Origin: Amycolatopsis nigrescens CSC17Ta-90
Lineage (GTDB): Bacteria; Actinomycetota; Actinomycetes; Mycobacteriales; Pseudonocardiaceae
Direction: 5' to 3'
DNA length: 64,000 nucleotides
NCBI RefSeq assembly: GCF_000384315.1
Contig: NZ_ARVW01000001.1
Location: 7,857,001 to 7,921,000, forward strand
The first letter of the stretch is position 1, and each line of letters opens with the position of its first letter. Both the position numbers and the translations under genes were made by a program. Positions 56,242 to 64,000 of the stretch are shown here, piece after piece. Under the pieces are notes generated by a model. It worked only from the letters and a program-made list of their open reading frames with translations, did not search any database and was not told the DNA's origin.

Positions 56242-58488
56242 GTGGATGGGGGCGCGTGTCCTTTGGCAGGCACGGAAATCGAGCGCGAGCAGGACTACCT
56301 CACGATGCTGTACGAGCATCTCGACGCGCTGCGGCGTGAAGCAGTGGATCGGCTGGATCGGCTGGCCGCGTTGTCGGCGCGGACCGGCGGGGACGGCACG
56401 TTGGATCGGGACCTGGCCCGGACCTGGCAGGTCGGTGAGGTCGCCCGCCTCGACGCGGTGGAGGAGGGACTGTGCTTCGGGCGGCTGGACGAGCAGGACG
56501 GCACTCGCGTCTACATCGGGCGGACCGGTTTGTTCCGGGACGACGAGGACGATCCCCTGCTGCTGGACTGGCGTGCGCCCGCCGCCCGGCCCTTCTACAC
56601 CGCGACCGCCGCGGTTCCGCAGGGCGTGCGGCGCCGGCGACGCATCACCACGCGGGGTCGCCGGGTGGTGGCACTGGACGACGAAGTGCTCGACCCGGCC
56701 GGGGCCGATGAAGACGGGCTGATCGGCGAGGCCGCGCTGCTGGCGGCGGTGACCGCCGGGCGCACCGGCCGGATGCGCGACATCGTCTCGACCCTGCAGG
56801 CTGAGCAGGACCGGATCGTCCGCTCCGAGCATCCCGGTGTGCTCGTGGTCCAGGGCGGTCCCGGCACCGGCAAGACGGCGGTCGCCCTGCACCGGGTCGC
56901 CTACCTGCTCTACACGCACCGGCACCTCGGCGCGCGCGGTGTCCTGGTGGTCGGCCCCAGCCGGATCTTCCTCGACTACATCGGCCAGGTGCTGCCGGGC
57001 CTCGGCGAGAACAGCGTGGTGACCGCGACCATCGCGGACCTCTACCCCGGCGTCCGGGACGTTACTGCCGACCGCGCCGAGGCGCCCGAGACCGTCGAGC
57101 TGAAGGGCAGGGCGAGCATGGCCACGGTGCTGGCCACCGCCGTCCAAGACCGGGTCACCATCCCCGATGCACCCGTCGAGGTCGAGTTCGAACAGCAGCC
57201 GCTGCGGCTCGATCCGGCGGACTGCCACCGCGCGGCGCGTTCGGCCCGGCGGGCCGGGCTGCCGTACAACCAAGCCAGGCTGGTGTTCCACCGCGAACTC
57301 GTCGGCGTGCTCGTGCGGCGCCTCGTCGAACGCCTGGAGTCCGTCGTGCTCACCGACACCGGAGAGCCGATTGACGGCGGCGACCCCGGTGGCGCACTCG
57401 GCGCGGCCGATCTGCGCGCCCTCGAAGCCGCGGGTTTCATCGTGCACCCGGATGACCTGGGACCTCGCGACCTGCTGGACGAGGCCGACGTAGCGAACCT
57501 TCGCGACGCCCTGCTCACCGACGCCGGTGTCCAGGCCGCCCTCGACGATTGGTGGCCGCCGCTGACGCCGCAGCGGTTGCTGAACGAGCTGTACGCCGAC
57601 CCCGCACAGGTCACCGGGTTGACCGGTGCCCAGCAACGACTGCTGCGACGGGAACCGGGCGGCTGGAGCCCTGCGGACGTGCCGCTGCTGGACGAGGCCG
57701 CCGCCCTGCTCGGGCACCGCGACGCCGGGAACACCGCCGGCGGCACGATCGCCGACCGGGCCGCCGCCGATCGGACCTGGACCTTCGGGCACGTTGTCGT
57801 GGACGAGGCACAGGAGCTGTCCGAGATGGCCTGGCGGCTGCTGATGCGCCGCTGCCCCAGCCGGTCCATGACCGTGGTCGGTGACCTCGCGCAGACCGGC
57901 GACCCGGCCGGCACCTCCTCCTGGGACCGGGTGCTCGGCCCGCACGTTGACGACCGTTGGCGGCTCGTCCCGCTCACCGTCAACTACCGCACGCCGGCCG
58001 AGATCATGGCCGCCACCACCGACCTGCTCGCCGCCCATCACCCCGGAATGAGCCCGCCGCACTCCGTCCGCTCAACCGGCGTTCCCCCGTGGCGGCTGCG
58101 CACCACCACCGCCGGCCTACCCGCAGCGACCGCCGAGTTCGCCGCGAAAGAGGCCGCCGCGCTCAGCACGGGACGGCTCGCGATCATCGCCCCACGAGCA
58201 CAGATCGCCACACTGGCGGCGGTGCTCCGCGCGCAGTTTCCCGAGCTGTCGCACGGCACAAACCCGGCGCCGGAGAGCAAGGTCGTGCTGCTCACCGCCG
58301 AGCAGGCCAAAGGACTGGAGTTCGATTCGGTGCTGATCGCCGACCCTGCGGCGATACTGACCGGCTCCGCTCGTGGCCACAACGACCTCTACGTCGCGAT
58401 GACCAGGACCACGCACCGGCTCGGCATCCTGCATCCCGGACCACCACCTGCCGAGCTGGTCACCGTGGCGGAAGTTCACCAGCCCTGA
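56242..58488 (+). CDS. HelD-like superfamily 1 helicase / RNA polymerase-recycling factor
   Basis: A 748-residue UvrD/Rep-like protein: Walker A VVQGGPGTGKTAVALHRVAYLLYTH (about residue 205), VVVDEAQELSEMAWRLLMRR (Walker B), SMTVVGDLAQTGD, LTAEQAKGLEFDSVLIADP and YVAMTRTTHRLGILH. The N-terminal helical arm (EREQDYLTMLYEHLDALRREAVDRL...) and DWRAPAARPFYTATA segment are typical of HelD, which pulls RNA polymerase off DNA and in actinobacteria can protect it from rifamycins. GTG 56242 or TTG 56263 is the start; neither has a strong site. No rifamycin-associated element was seen upstream. Confidence 0.88.
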   Translation: MDGGACPLAGTEIEREQDYLTMLYEHLDALRREAVDRLDRLAALSARTGGDGTLDRDLARTWQVGEVARLDAVEEGLCFGRLDEQDGTRVYIGRTGLFRDDEDDPLLLDWRAPAARPFYTATAAVPQGVRRRRRITTRGRRVVALDDEVLDPAGADEDGLIGEAALLAAVTAGRTGRMRDIVSTLQAEQDRIVRSEHPGVLVVQGGPGTGKTAVALHRVAYLLYTHRHLGARGVLVVGPSRIFLDYIGQVLPGLGENSVVTATIADLYPGVRDVTADRAEAPETVELKGRASMATVLATAVQDRVTIPDAPVEVEFEQQPLRLDPADCHRAARSARRAGLPYNQARLVFHRELVGVLVRRLVERLESVVLTDTGEPIDGGDPGGALGAADLRALEAAGFIVHPDDLGPRDLLDEADVANLRDALLTDAGVQAALDDWWPPLTPQRLLNELYADPAQVTGLTGAQQRLLRREPGGWSPADVPLLDEAAALLGHRDAGNTAGGTIADRAAADRTWTFGHVVVDEAQELSEMAWRLLMRRCPSRSMTVVGDLAQTGDPAGTSSWDRVLGPHVDDRWRLVPLTVNYRTPAEIMAATTDLLAAHHPGMSPPHSVRSTGVPPWRLRTTTAGLPAATAEFAAKEAAALSTGRLAIIAPRAQIATLAAVLRAQFPELSHGTNPAPESKVVLLTAEQAKGLEFDSVLIADPAAILTGSARGHNDLYVAMTRTTHRLGILHPGPPPAELVTVAEVHQP

Positions 58489-58493
58489 GCGGG

Positions 58494-61400
58494 TCACAGG
58501 GAGCGGAGGTGCGCGCGGATGTTGCCGGCCTCCGGATCGTCCAGCTTGGTGTAGAGCGCCAGCGCGCGTTCCCAGTGGTAGCGGGCCCGCCCGAGATCTC
58601 CGGTGGCCCGGTACCCCTTGGCGAGCCCGGTGTGCGCGCCAGCCTGGTCGTCGGAGTCGCCGGTGCCGATGGCGACCTTCAGCGCGGCGGCGTGCTGGGC
58701 GCGGGCGTCCACGGCCTGCCCGGTGCCGTAGAGGGCTTCGCCGAGGCCGTTGAGCGCGTGCGCTTCGCCGCGCCGCTCGCCCAGTTCGCGGAACAGTTCC
58801 AGCGCCCGCACGTGGTGCTCGATGGCGGCGGGGTAGTGGCCTTGCCGTTCGTCGACGTCGCCGAGGTTGGTCAGTGCGTAAGCCTCTCCGCGTCGCTCGC
58901 CGAGTTCCTGGAAGAGAGTCAGCGCCTGCTGGAAATGGCCTGCCGCGGAAAGGTGGTGGCCGAGCCGCATGGACACGTAGCCGAGGTTGAGCAGGGTGTA
59001 CGCCTCACCGGCCCGGTAGCCGGTGTCCCGGCAGAGCGTGCGGCCCTGCTGCAGGCGTTCGGCGGCGGAAAGGTAATGGCCCTGCCGTTCCTCGATGATG
59101 CCGAGGTTGGACAACGCCCGCGCGGCCCCGACCCGGTCGCCGGTCTTGCTGTAGAGCGCCAGCGCCCGCTGCTGGTTCTCCGCGGCGGGCTGGTAGTTGC
59201 CGAGCCGCTCGTCGATGATGCCGATGTTGGACAGCGCGTGCGCTTCGCCGACCCGGTCACCGAGTTCCCGGAACAGCGCGAGGGCCTGCCGGAGATGGGT
59301 GGCCGCGGCAGGGTAGCGGCCGAGGCGCCAGAAGACGGTGCCGAGATGGCTCAGTGCCTGCGCCCGTTCGGTCCGGTCGCGGGCGGCCCGCAGCGCGTGC
59401 CCGTGGATGAGCAGCGCGTTCGGGTAGCTGCCGCCGTCGAGGTAGTGGAACAGGGTGGCGGCGAGCCGGCTGGTGTGGCCCGGCCAGCCGTGGTCGGCCG
59501 CGTAGCCGCAGACGATGGTGAGCGTCGGCAGCTCGGCGTCGAGCCAGGCATGCGCTTCGGCGGGGCCGGGCAGGGGCGGGCGGGGCGTTTCGGGTTCCCC
59601 GGCCTCGGGCCGGTGTTCGAGCTCGGCCGGATGCAGCAGGTCTATCGCGGCCGTCGCGGTGCCGAGGTAGTGGTCCAGGAGCCGGGTCAGTGCCGCCCGG
59701 CGGTCGGCCTCGGGTTCCTCGGCCTGCGCGAGCTGGATCGCGTAGGCGCGCAGCAGGTCGTGCATGCCGTGCCGGCCCGGCGAGGTGGCCTGGCTCAGGT
59801 GGGCGCGGCGCAGGATGCCGAGCAGCCGGACGGCTTCGTCGAGCGTGCCGCGCAGCAGCGCGGCGGCGGCGAAGGGATCCAGGTCGGCGCCGGGATGCAG
59901 GCCGAACAGGCGGAAGGCGCGCGCGGCGTCGGGCGGCAGGTGCTGGTAGGACCAGGAGAACACCGCGCGCACCGCGGCCCGCTGGTCCCCGCCGGCGTCC
60001 AGCAGTTCCAGCCGCCGCCCTCGATCGGCCAGTTCCCCGGCCAGCTCGGACAGGCGGGCGGCTGGCCGCGAGATGGCCAGCTCGGCGGCGACCCGCAGCG
60101 CCAGTGGCAGCCGCACGCAGCGTTCCGCCAGCAGCTCGGCGGCCTTGGGCTCGGTCGCCACCCTGGTGTCGATCAGCGTGCCCAGCAGGGCCACCGCGTC
60201 CTCCATCGGGAGCAGGTCCAGGTCGATCCGGTGCGCACCGTGCAGCGCGACCAGGCCGGCGAGGCTGTCGCGGCTGGTCACCACGACCGCGCAGTGCGGC
60301 GTGCCGGGAAGCAGCGGGCGCACCTGCTCGACCGAGCCCGCGTTGTCCAGCAGCACCAGCATCCGGCGGCCGGAGATCTCCGTCCGGAAGCGCGAGGCGC
60401 GGTCCTCCAGCTCCAGCGGGATCTCGTGGTCGGGAACGCCGAGCGCGCCGAGGAAGCTGACGAGCGCCTCGCCGGGGGACATCGGCTGGTCCGGGTCGTA
60501 GCCGCGGAGGTTGACGTACAGCTGACCGTCCGGGAAGCGGTCGCGAACCCGGTGACCCCACCGGATCGCCAGCGCGGTCTTGCCAACCCCGGCGGTACCG
60601 GAGATGGTGGCGACCACCGTCCCCGGCGCGCCCTCGGCCAGTAGCCGGTCCAAAGTGGACAACTCGCCGGCCCTGCTGGTGAAACCGGGCACGTCCGCGG
60701 GAAGCTGAGCGGGTGGCGTCCTGACCCGGTCGGGGATGGTGACCACGGCGGGGCCGCCGCTGTTGCGCAGCAGGGTCGAGTGCGCCGAGTTCAATTCCGG
60801 GCCGGGATCCACGCCGAGTTCGTCGACGAGCCGGCGCCGAGCCTCCTGGTAGGTGCTGAACGCCTGCGCGCGGCGCCCGGCGGCCTGGTAGGCCCGGATC
60901 AGCCTGGCCTGCGCGGCCTCGTCGAGGGGATGGTCGACGGCGGCTTCTTCGAGCACGGGCAGTGCTTCGGCGGCGGCGCCGGTGGCGATCATCAGCTCGC
61001 CATACCTCGCCACGGCGGTGAACCGTTCCTCCGCCAGTGCGACCACTTTCGGATGCGTGGCGAGGAAGGGCACATCGGCCAGCGGGCGGCCTTCCCACAT
61101 CCGGAGCGCGGTGCTGAGCAGGTCCGCTGCGCCGGCGAGGTCACCGGCATGGCGGGCCCCGTTCGCCCGGTCGACGAGATCGCGGAAGCCGACGAGATCG
61201 AGTTCCCCGGCGGCGACCCGCAACGCGTACCCGTCGCCGAGCTGAGGCAGGACAGCACTTTTGGTATGCGGTCTCCGGCCTGGTTCGAGCAGCCGGCGCA
61301 GGTGCTTCACCCTGGTCTGGATGACGTTGACCGCGGTGGACGGCGGGCGGTCGCCCCACAGCGCGTCGACGAGGTCGCCGCGGGACAGCGGCCTGCCGCA

Positions 61401-61505
61401 GCTCAGCGCGAGCAGGCCCAGCACCGCTCGCTGACCGGTCGGGCCCAGCGCCACCTCTTCCGTGCTGTGCCACGCCCGCACCGGGCCGAGAACCTGGACC
61501 CGCAC
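58494..61505 (-). CDS. SARP-type regulator with NB-ARC and TPR domains
   Basis: A 1003-residue AfsR-like regulator. Start GTG 61505 (VRVQVLGPV) has GGAGGTGG. Domains: winged helix (1-95), BTAD (100-245), linker, NB-ARC ATPase with ISGTAGVGKTALAIRWGHR (about 315) and RMLVLLDNAGS, and at least seven TPR units at the C-terminus (repeats of YPAAATHLRQALALFRELGDRVGEAHALSNIG type, residues 750-980). It is convergent with the HelD gene, with stops 5 bp apart, and divergent from the first RTX-like gene. Target genes unknown. Confidence 0.9.
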   Translation of the reverse strand: MRVQVLGPVRAWHSTEEVALGPTGQRAVLGLLALSCGRPLSRGDLVDALWGDRPPSTAVNVIQTRVKHLRRLLEPGRRPHTKSAVLPQLGDGYALRVAAGELDLVGFRDLVDRANGARHAGDLAGAADLLSTALRMWEGRPLADVPFLATHPKVVALAEERFTAVARYGELMIATGAAAEALPVLEEAAVDHPLDEAAQARLIRAYQAAGRRAQAFSTYQEARRRLVDELGVDPGPELNSAHSTLLRNSGGPAVVTIPDRVRTPPAQLPADVPGFTSRAGELSTLDRLLAEGAPGTVVATISGTAGVGKTALAIRWGHRVRDRFPDGQLYVNLRGYDPDQPMSPGEALVSFLGALGVPDHEIPLELEDRASRFRTEISGRRMLVLLDNAGSVEQVRPLLPGTPHCAVVVTSRDSLAGLVALHGAHRIDLDLLPMEDAVALLGTLIDTRVATEPKAAELLAERCVRLPLALRVAAELAISRPAARLSELAGELADRGRRLELLDAGGDQRAAVRAVFSWSYQHLPPDAARAFRLFGLHPGADLDPFAAAALLRGTLDEAVRLLGILRRAHLSQATSPGRHGMHDLLRAYAIQLAQAEEPEADRRAALTRLLDHYLGTATAAIDLLHPAELEHRPEAGEPETPRPPLPGPAEAHAWLDAELPTLTIVCGYAADHGWPGHTSRLAATLFHYLDGGSYPNALLIHGHALRAARDRTERAQALSHLGTVFWRLGRYPAAATHLRQALALFRELGDRVGEAHALSNIGIIDERLGNYQPAAENQQRALALYSKTGDRVGAARALSNLGIIEERQGHYLSAAERLQQGRTLCRDTGYRAGEAYTLLNLGYVSMRLGHHLSAAGHFQQALTLFQELGERRGEAYALTNLGDVDERQGHYPAAIEHHVRALELFRELGERRGEAHALNGLGEALYGTGQAVDARAQHAAALKVAIGTGDSDDQAGAHTGLAKGYRATGDLGRARYHWERALALYTKLDDPEAGNIRAHLRSL

Positions 61506-61688
61506 TCGCCACCTCCGACCGCCCGCTCGGATTGCCCGGCGCCTGTGTCCAGTCCCCATCCAGTTTTCGGCCAGTCGCTTTGCGCACTCTGTTCGCCGAA
61601 GGTATCCGGGGGTCAGCGGAGTGGCAAGAAAAAACCGGCCGCTGCGCTGTTCAGACGCCCCGGCACCGCCATTAGAAGGAGAGGGAGA

Positions 61689-62222
61689 ATGATTCGATCT
61701 TCACGGGCACGGCTGGCCGCGATGGCCGCCGGGCTGCTCGTGCTCGCCGGCGCCACCGCGGCCCGAGCCGCCGCGGCGGACCCTGCCGCGGCGGTACCGG
61801 AGACGGCCGCGAGCCCGGTCTGCGTGGACCCGATCACCGGTGTGCCGTTCCTGCCGTCCTGGTACGGCACGACCAGCGACGACTATCTATGGGCACAGGC
61901 CGGCGCCGTGCTCTACGCCGATTCGGGCGACGACATGGCGATCACCGACCTGGTCGGCAGCCGCGCGGTGGCCTGCCTCGGGGACGGCGCGGATACCTTG
62001 GGAAACAGCGATCCCGCGCAGTATTCGCAGGGAGCCTTCGGGGTTCGCGGCGGGGCGGGAACCGACAACCTCACCGGCGGCACCGGGAACGACGTGCTGA
62101 CCGGTGACGAGGGCAACGACACCCTGGTGGGCGGGCCGGGCCGGGACACCGTCAACGGCGGACCGGGCATCGACCGCTGCGACGGTGAGGTCAAGATCGA
62201 CTGCGAGCTGCCGTTCGGCTGA
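61689..62222 (+). CDS. Secreted RTX-like calcium-binding protein, paralogue 1
   Basis: A 177-residue protein with a signal peptide (MIRSSRARLAAMAAGLLVLAGATAARA) and a short block of GGxGxD-type nonapeptides (GGAGTDNLTGGTGNDVLTGDEGNDTLVGGPGRDTVNGGPGID, residues about 118-160) that should bind calcium. Four cysteines (VCVDP, VACLG, RCDG, DCEL) are conserved in the next paralogue and may form two disulfides. ATG 61689 follows GGAGAAT. It is transcribed away from the SARP gene and ends at a strong terminator. Function unknown. Confidence 0.82.
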   Translation: MIRSSRARLAAMAAGLLVLAGATAARAAAADPAAAVPETAASPVCVDPITGVPFLPSWYGTTSDDYLWAQAGAVLYADSGDDMAITDLVGSRAVACLGDGADTLGNSDPAQYSQGAFGVRGGAGTDNLTGGTGNDVLTGDEGNDTLVGGPGRDTVNGGPGIDRCDGEVKIDCELPFG

Positions 62223-62239
62223 GCGGACGCGAGCGGACC

Positions 62240-62273
62240 AAAAAGACGACCCATTCTTCCGGGTCGTCTTTTT
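62240..62273 (+). terminator. Intrinsic terminator after paralogue 1
   Basis: A 13-bp perfect stem (62240-62252 with 62261-62273), 8-nt loop, whose 3' arm ends in TTTTT. Confidence 0.9.
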
Positions 62274-62384
62274 GCCGTCCGCGGCAATCGCGGCGCGCTC
62301 CCATTCAGTTGTCGTCCAATTTATTTTCAGGCGACCGCGTCATTCTCTGGCGGTAAGGTATTTCGGCTCATCGCAAGGGAGTGC

Positions 62385-62942
62385 ATGATGACCCGTTTCT
62401 CCGCCAACCGTTCGATCGCCGCGCTGGCCGGTGCGCTGGCGCTGGCCGGCGCCGTGGCCGCCGCACCCGCCGTCGCGGCTGAGTCGCCCGCCGCCGATGC
62501 CCAGTCCACGACCTGCGTCGACCCGCGCAACGGCGTGCCCTTCCTCGCGTCCTGGCTGGGGACCCAGGGGGGCGACATCCTGTGGCTGCAGCCGGGCGCC
62601 GCCGTGGCCGCGCTGGGCGGCGCCGACCTGGTGCTCACCAACCTGGCCGACCCCAGCGCCGTCGCCTGCCTCGGCAACGGGGGAGACACCTTCGGCAACA
62701 GCGACCTGCAGCAGGTGTCCCGCGGTTCGTTCGGGGTGAACGGCGGCAACGGCAACGACACGATCATGGGCGGGGACGGCAACGACTACCTCGCCGGTGA
62801 CCGCGGCCAGTTCGGGGAGCCGGACGTGCCGGGCGTCGGTGGGAACGACACCCTGGTCGGCGGCCCCGGTATGGACACCGCCGACGGCGGCCCCGGGATC
62901 GACCGGTGCGACGCCGAGATCGAGATCAACTGCGAGCTTTGA
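62385..62942 (+). CDS. Secreted RTX-like calcium-binding protein, paralogue 2
   Basis: A 185-residue secreted protein with a signal peptide (hydrophobic AALAGALALAGAVAAAP, cleavage near VAA-ES) and the same plan as its neighbour: CVDPRNGVPFLASWLG, VACLGNGGDTFGNSDLQQ, GGxGxD repeats and CELL-like end. It differs by an insertion of about 14 residues in the repeat region (DRGQFGEPDVPGVGG). ATG 62385 or 62388 both fit; AAGGGAG precedes. The two genes are a tandem duplication separated by a terminator, so each probably has its own promoter. Confidence 0.82.
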   Translation: MMTRFSANRSIAALAGALALAGAVAAAPAVAAESPAADAQSTTCVDPRNGVPFLASWLGTQGGDILWLQPGAAVAALGGADLVLTNLADPSAVACLGNGGDTFGNSDLQQVSRGSFGVNGGNGNDTIMGGDGNDYLAGDRGQFGEPDVPGVGGNDTLVGGPGMDTADGGPGIDRCDAEIEINCEL

Positions 62943-62991
62943 CCCTGGGGGTTTCCACGGGCCGGGTGTTTCGGCACCCGGTCCGCGGAAC

Positions 62992-63762
62992 TCACGCGTG
63001 GGTACCGCCGTCGATGCGGATTTCGGTGCCCGTGATGAACTTGCCGTCCTCCGATGCGAGCATGGCCACCACCCCGGCCACGGTCTCCGGTTCGGCGAAG
63101 CCCTCACCGATGGCGGGCAGCAGCTTCGTGAACAGCGACCAGTCGACGTCCTGCGGCACGAACTCGGTGAAGTGGTTGGTGATGCCGCTGGAGACGCTGC
63201 CCGGCTTGACCGACACCGCGCGCAGGCCCTGGCGCGAGTACTCCAGCGCGATGGCGTGGGTGAACGCTTCGACCGCGCCCTTGCTGGCCGAGTAGGCCGC
63301 CAGGAACGGGTGCGCGAAGCTGGCCGAAGTGGAGCTGAAGTTCACGATCACGCCGTGGCCGCTGTCGAGCAGCGCGGGCAGGGCGGCCCGGGTGACCAGG
63401 AAGGTGCCGGTCGCGTTGACCGCGAGGATGCGGTTCCACAGTTCCAGCGAGAACTCGTGCGTGTGCCCGCCGCGGAGCATGCCGGCCGCGTTGACCAGCA
63501 CGTCCAGGCCGCCCAGCCGGTCGATGGCGTCGCCGACGACCGCACCGACCGCCTGCTCGTCGGCGATGTCGAGTTCACCGGTCGTCAGCCGTTCGCCGGT
63601 GCCGGCCCGGCCGGCGAGTTCGGCGGTCTCTTCGAGGCCATCGGCGGCCACGTCGGCGGTGACCACGGTGGCGCCCTCGGCGAGCAGGCGCAGGACGGTG
63701 GCCCTGCCGATGCCCGAAGCCCCGCCGGTGACCAGCACCCGGCGGCCGGTGAATCGGTCCAT
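62992..63762 (-). CDS. Short-chain dehydrogenase/reductase (SDR)
   Basis: A 256-residue classical SDR: TGGASGIGRA cofactor loop, DVLVNAAGMLRGG, catalytic Ser in VNFSSTSASF and YSASKG, and C-terminal FITGTEIRIDGGTHA. The Asp after beta-2 (TADVAADG) suggests NAD preference. ATG 63762 has AAGGAG 5 nt upstream; ATG 63792, which overlaps the upstream stop as ATGA, is a possible alternative. It is downstream of a GH3-like gene in the same direction. Confidence 0.88.
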   Translation of the reverse strand: MDRFTGRRVLVTGGASGIGRATVLRLLAEGATVVTADVAADGLEETAELAGRAGTGERLTTGELDIADEQAVGAVVGDAIDRLGGLDVLVNAAGMLRGGHTHEFSLELWNRILAVNATGTFLVTRAALPALLDSGHGVIVNFSSTSASFAHPFLAAYSASKGAVEAFTHAIALEYSRQGLRAVSVKPGSVSSGITNHFTEFVPQDVDWSLFTKLLPAIGEGFAEPETVAGVVAMLASEDGKFITGTEIRIDGGTHA

Positions 63763-63788
63763 CTGCGCTCCTTGGTTCGTCCGGTCCG

Positions 63789-64000
63789 TCATACCGCAGT
63801 CCTGCCGAGCTCGATCAGCCGGGCCAGTGTTCCGGGTGGGATGGCGAGGCCGCCGAAGTTCAGGAACTGCCGCAGGGGCATCGAGCCTGCCATCCGCAGC
63901 AGGTCTTCGCCTGCAGTGCCATCAGTGCCGTCGGCGAGGTGCTGGGTGATGGCGGGCCCGGCGACGGGGTGGGTGAACCACTCTTCGACCGTGGAGTCGA
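63789..64000 (-). CDS. Glycoside hydrolase (GH3-like), C-terminal fragment
   Basis: The gene runs off the right edge; only about 69 codons and the TGA (63791-63789) are visible. The segment reads DSTVEEWFTHPVAG...MPLRQFLNFGGLAIP...LARLIELG, reminiscent of the C-terminus of actinobacterial GH3 beta-glucosidases. With no catalytic region in view this is tentative. Its stop overlaps a possible SDR start (ATGA). Confidence 0.5.
   Translation of the reverse strand, partial: DSTVEEWFTHPVAGPAITQHLADGTDGTAGEDLLRMAGSMPLRQFLNFGGLAIPPGTLARLIELGRTAV

Overview
The window is from a high-G+C actinomycete with strong G/C preference at third codon positions. Three AfsR/SARP-type regulators, a MalT/IniR-like regulator beside an IniB-like protein, SCO6745-family, PPOX/F420-type and HelD-like proteins, and a THN-synthase gene cluster point to a filamentous actinobacterium, perhaps Pseudonocardiaceae. 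The family is an inference; no rRNA or tRNA gene is present. No CRISPR array or prophage was seen.

Layout. 1-6.7 kb: end of a DrrAB-type exporter, a cupin, a DJ-1/PfpI protein, an ISL3-type composite element (2406-4722) with an 8-bp target duplication that carries a DUF664/DinB gene, a small orphan protein, and a DUF222/HNH protein with a decayed duplicate of its tail. 6.8-15.3 kb: an MFS drug exporter divergent from an AfsR-like regulator, then an IniB-like protein divergent from an IniR-like regulator. 15.3-22.9 kb: a tightly overlapped catabolic operon (flavin reductase, HpaB-like monooxygenase, RidA, DUF1028, M20 amidohydrolase, FAD synthetase, MHS transporter) with a LysR regulator. 22.9-31.1 kb: an amino-acid/amine uptake and catabolism group (APC permease, class III aminotransferase, sodium symporter with DUF3311 partner, amidohydrolase) beside a MocR regulator; three of its promoters carry CCAG repeats exactly 24 bp apart.

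31.2-48.1 kb: a putative naphthoquinone-meroterpenoid cluster. The minus-strand operon runs type III PKS (THN synthase, Cys138/His270/Asn303), cupin oxygenase, DegT aminotransferase, O-methyltransferase, NphB-like aromatic prenyltransferase, P450 and isopentenyl-diphosphate isomerase. A second operon (31221-33910) encodes an AMP-forming ligase and another methyltransferase. Both operons have an 11-bp-periodic SARP-like operator built from the same heptamer, and a large SARP regulator (33995-37465) lies between them. The SARP, the PKS and the second methyltransferase each contain a rare TTA leucine codon. Embedded in this stretch is an AhpD-like protein plus SigJ/ECF41-type sigma factor pair, both genes with a TCACA-N16-CGTC promoter.

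48.2-64 kb: secreted DUF, nucleotide-cyclase-domain protein, TetR/quinone oxidoreductase pair, sigma factor with fused zinc finger followed by an unrecognised 43-residue ORF, TetR, PPOX protein, a SCO6745-family protein with an N-terminal PEP minisatellite, a membrane pentapeptide-repeat protein, HelD-like helicase, a third SARP, two paralogous secreted RTX-like proteins, an SDR and the end of a GH3-like glycosidase.

The strongest new signals are the shared SARP operator, the MocR-type 24-bp repeats, the sigma-factor promoter pair and the composite ISL3 element that split an ancestral two-gene operon. All functional assignments are by reading motifs and remembered family sequences; no database search was run.
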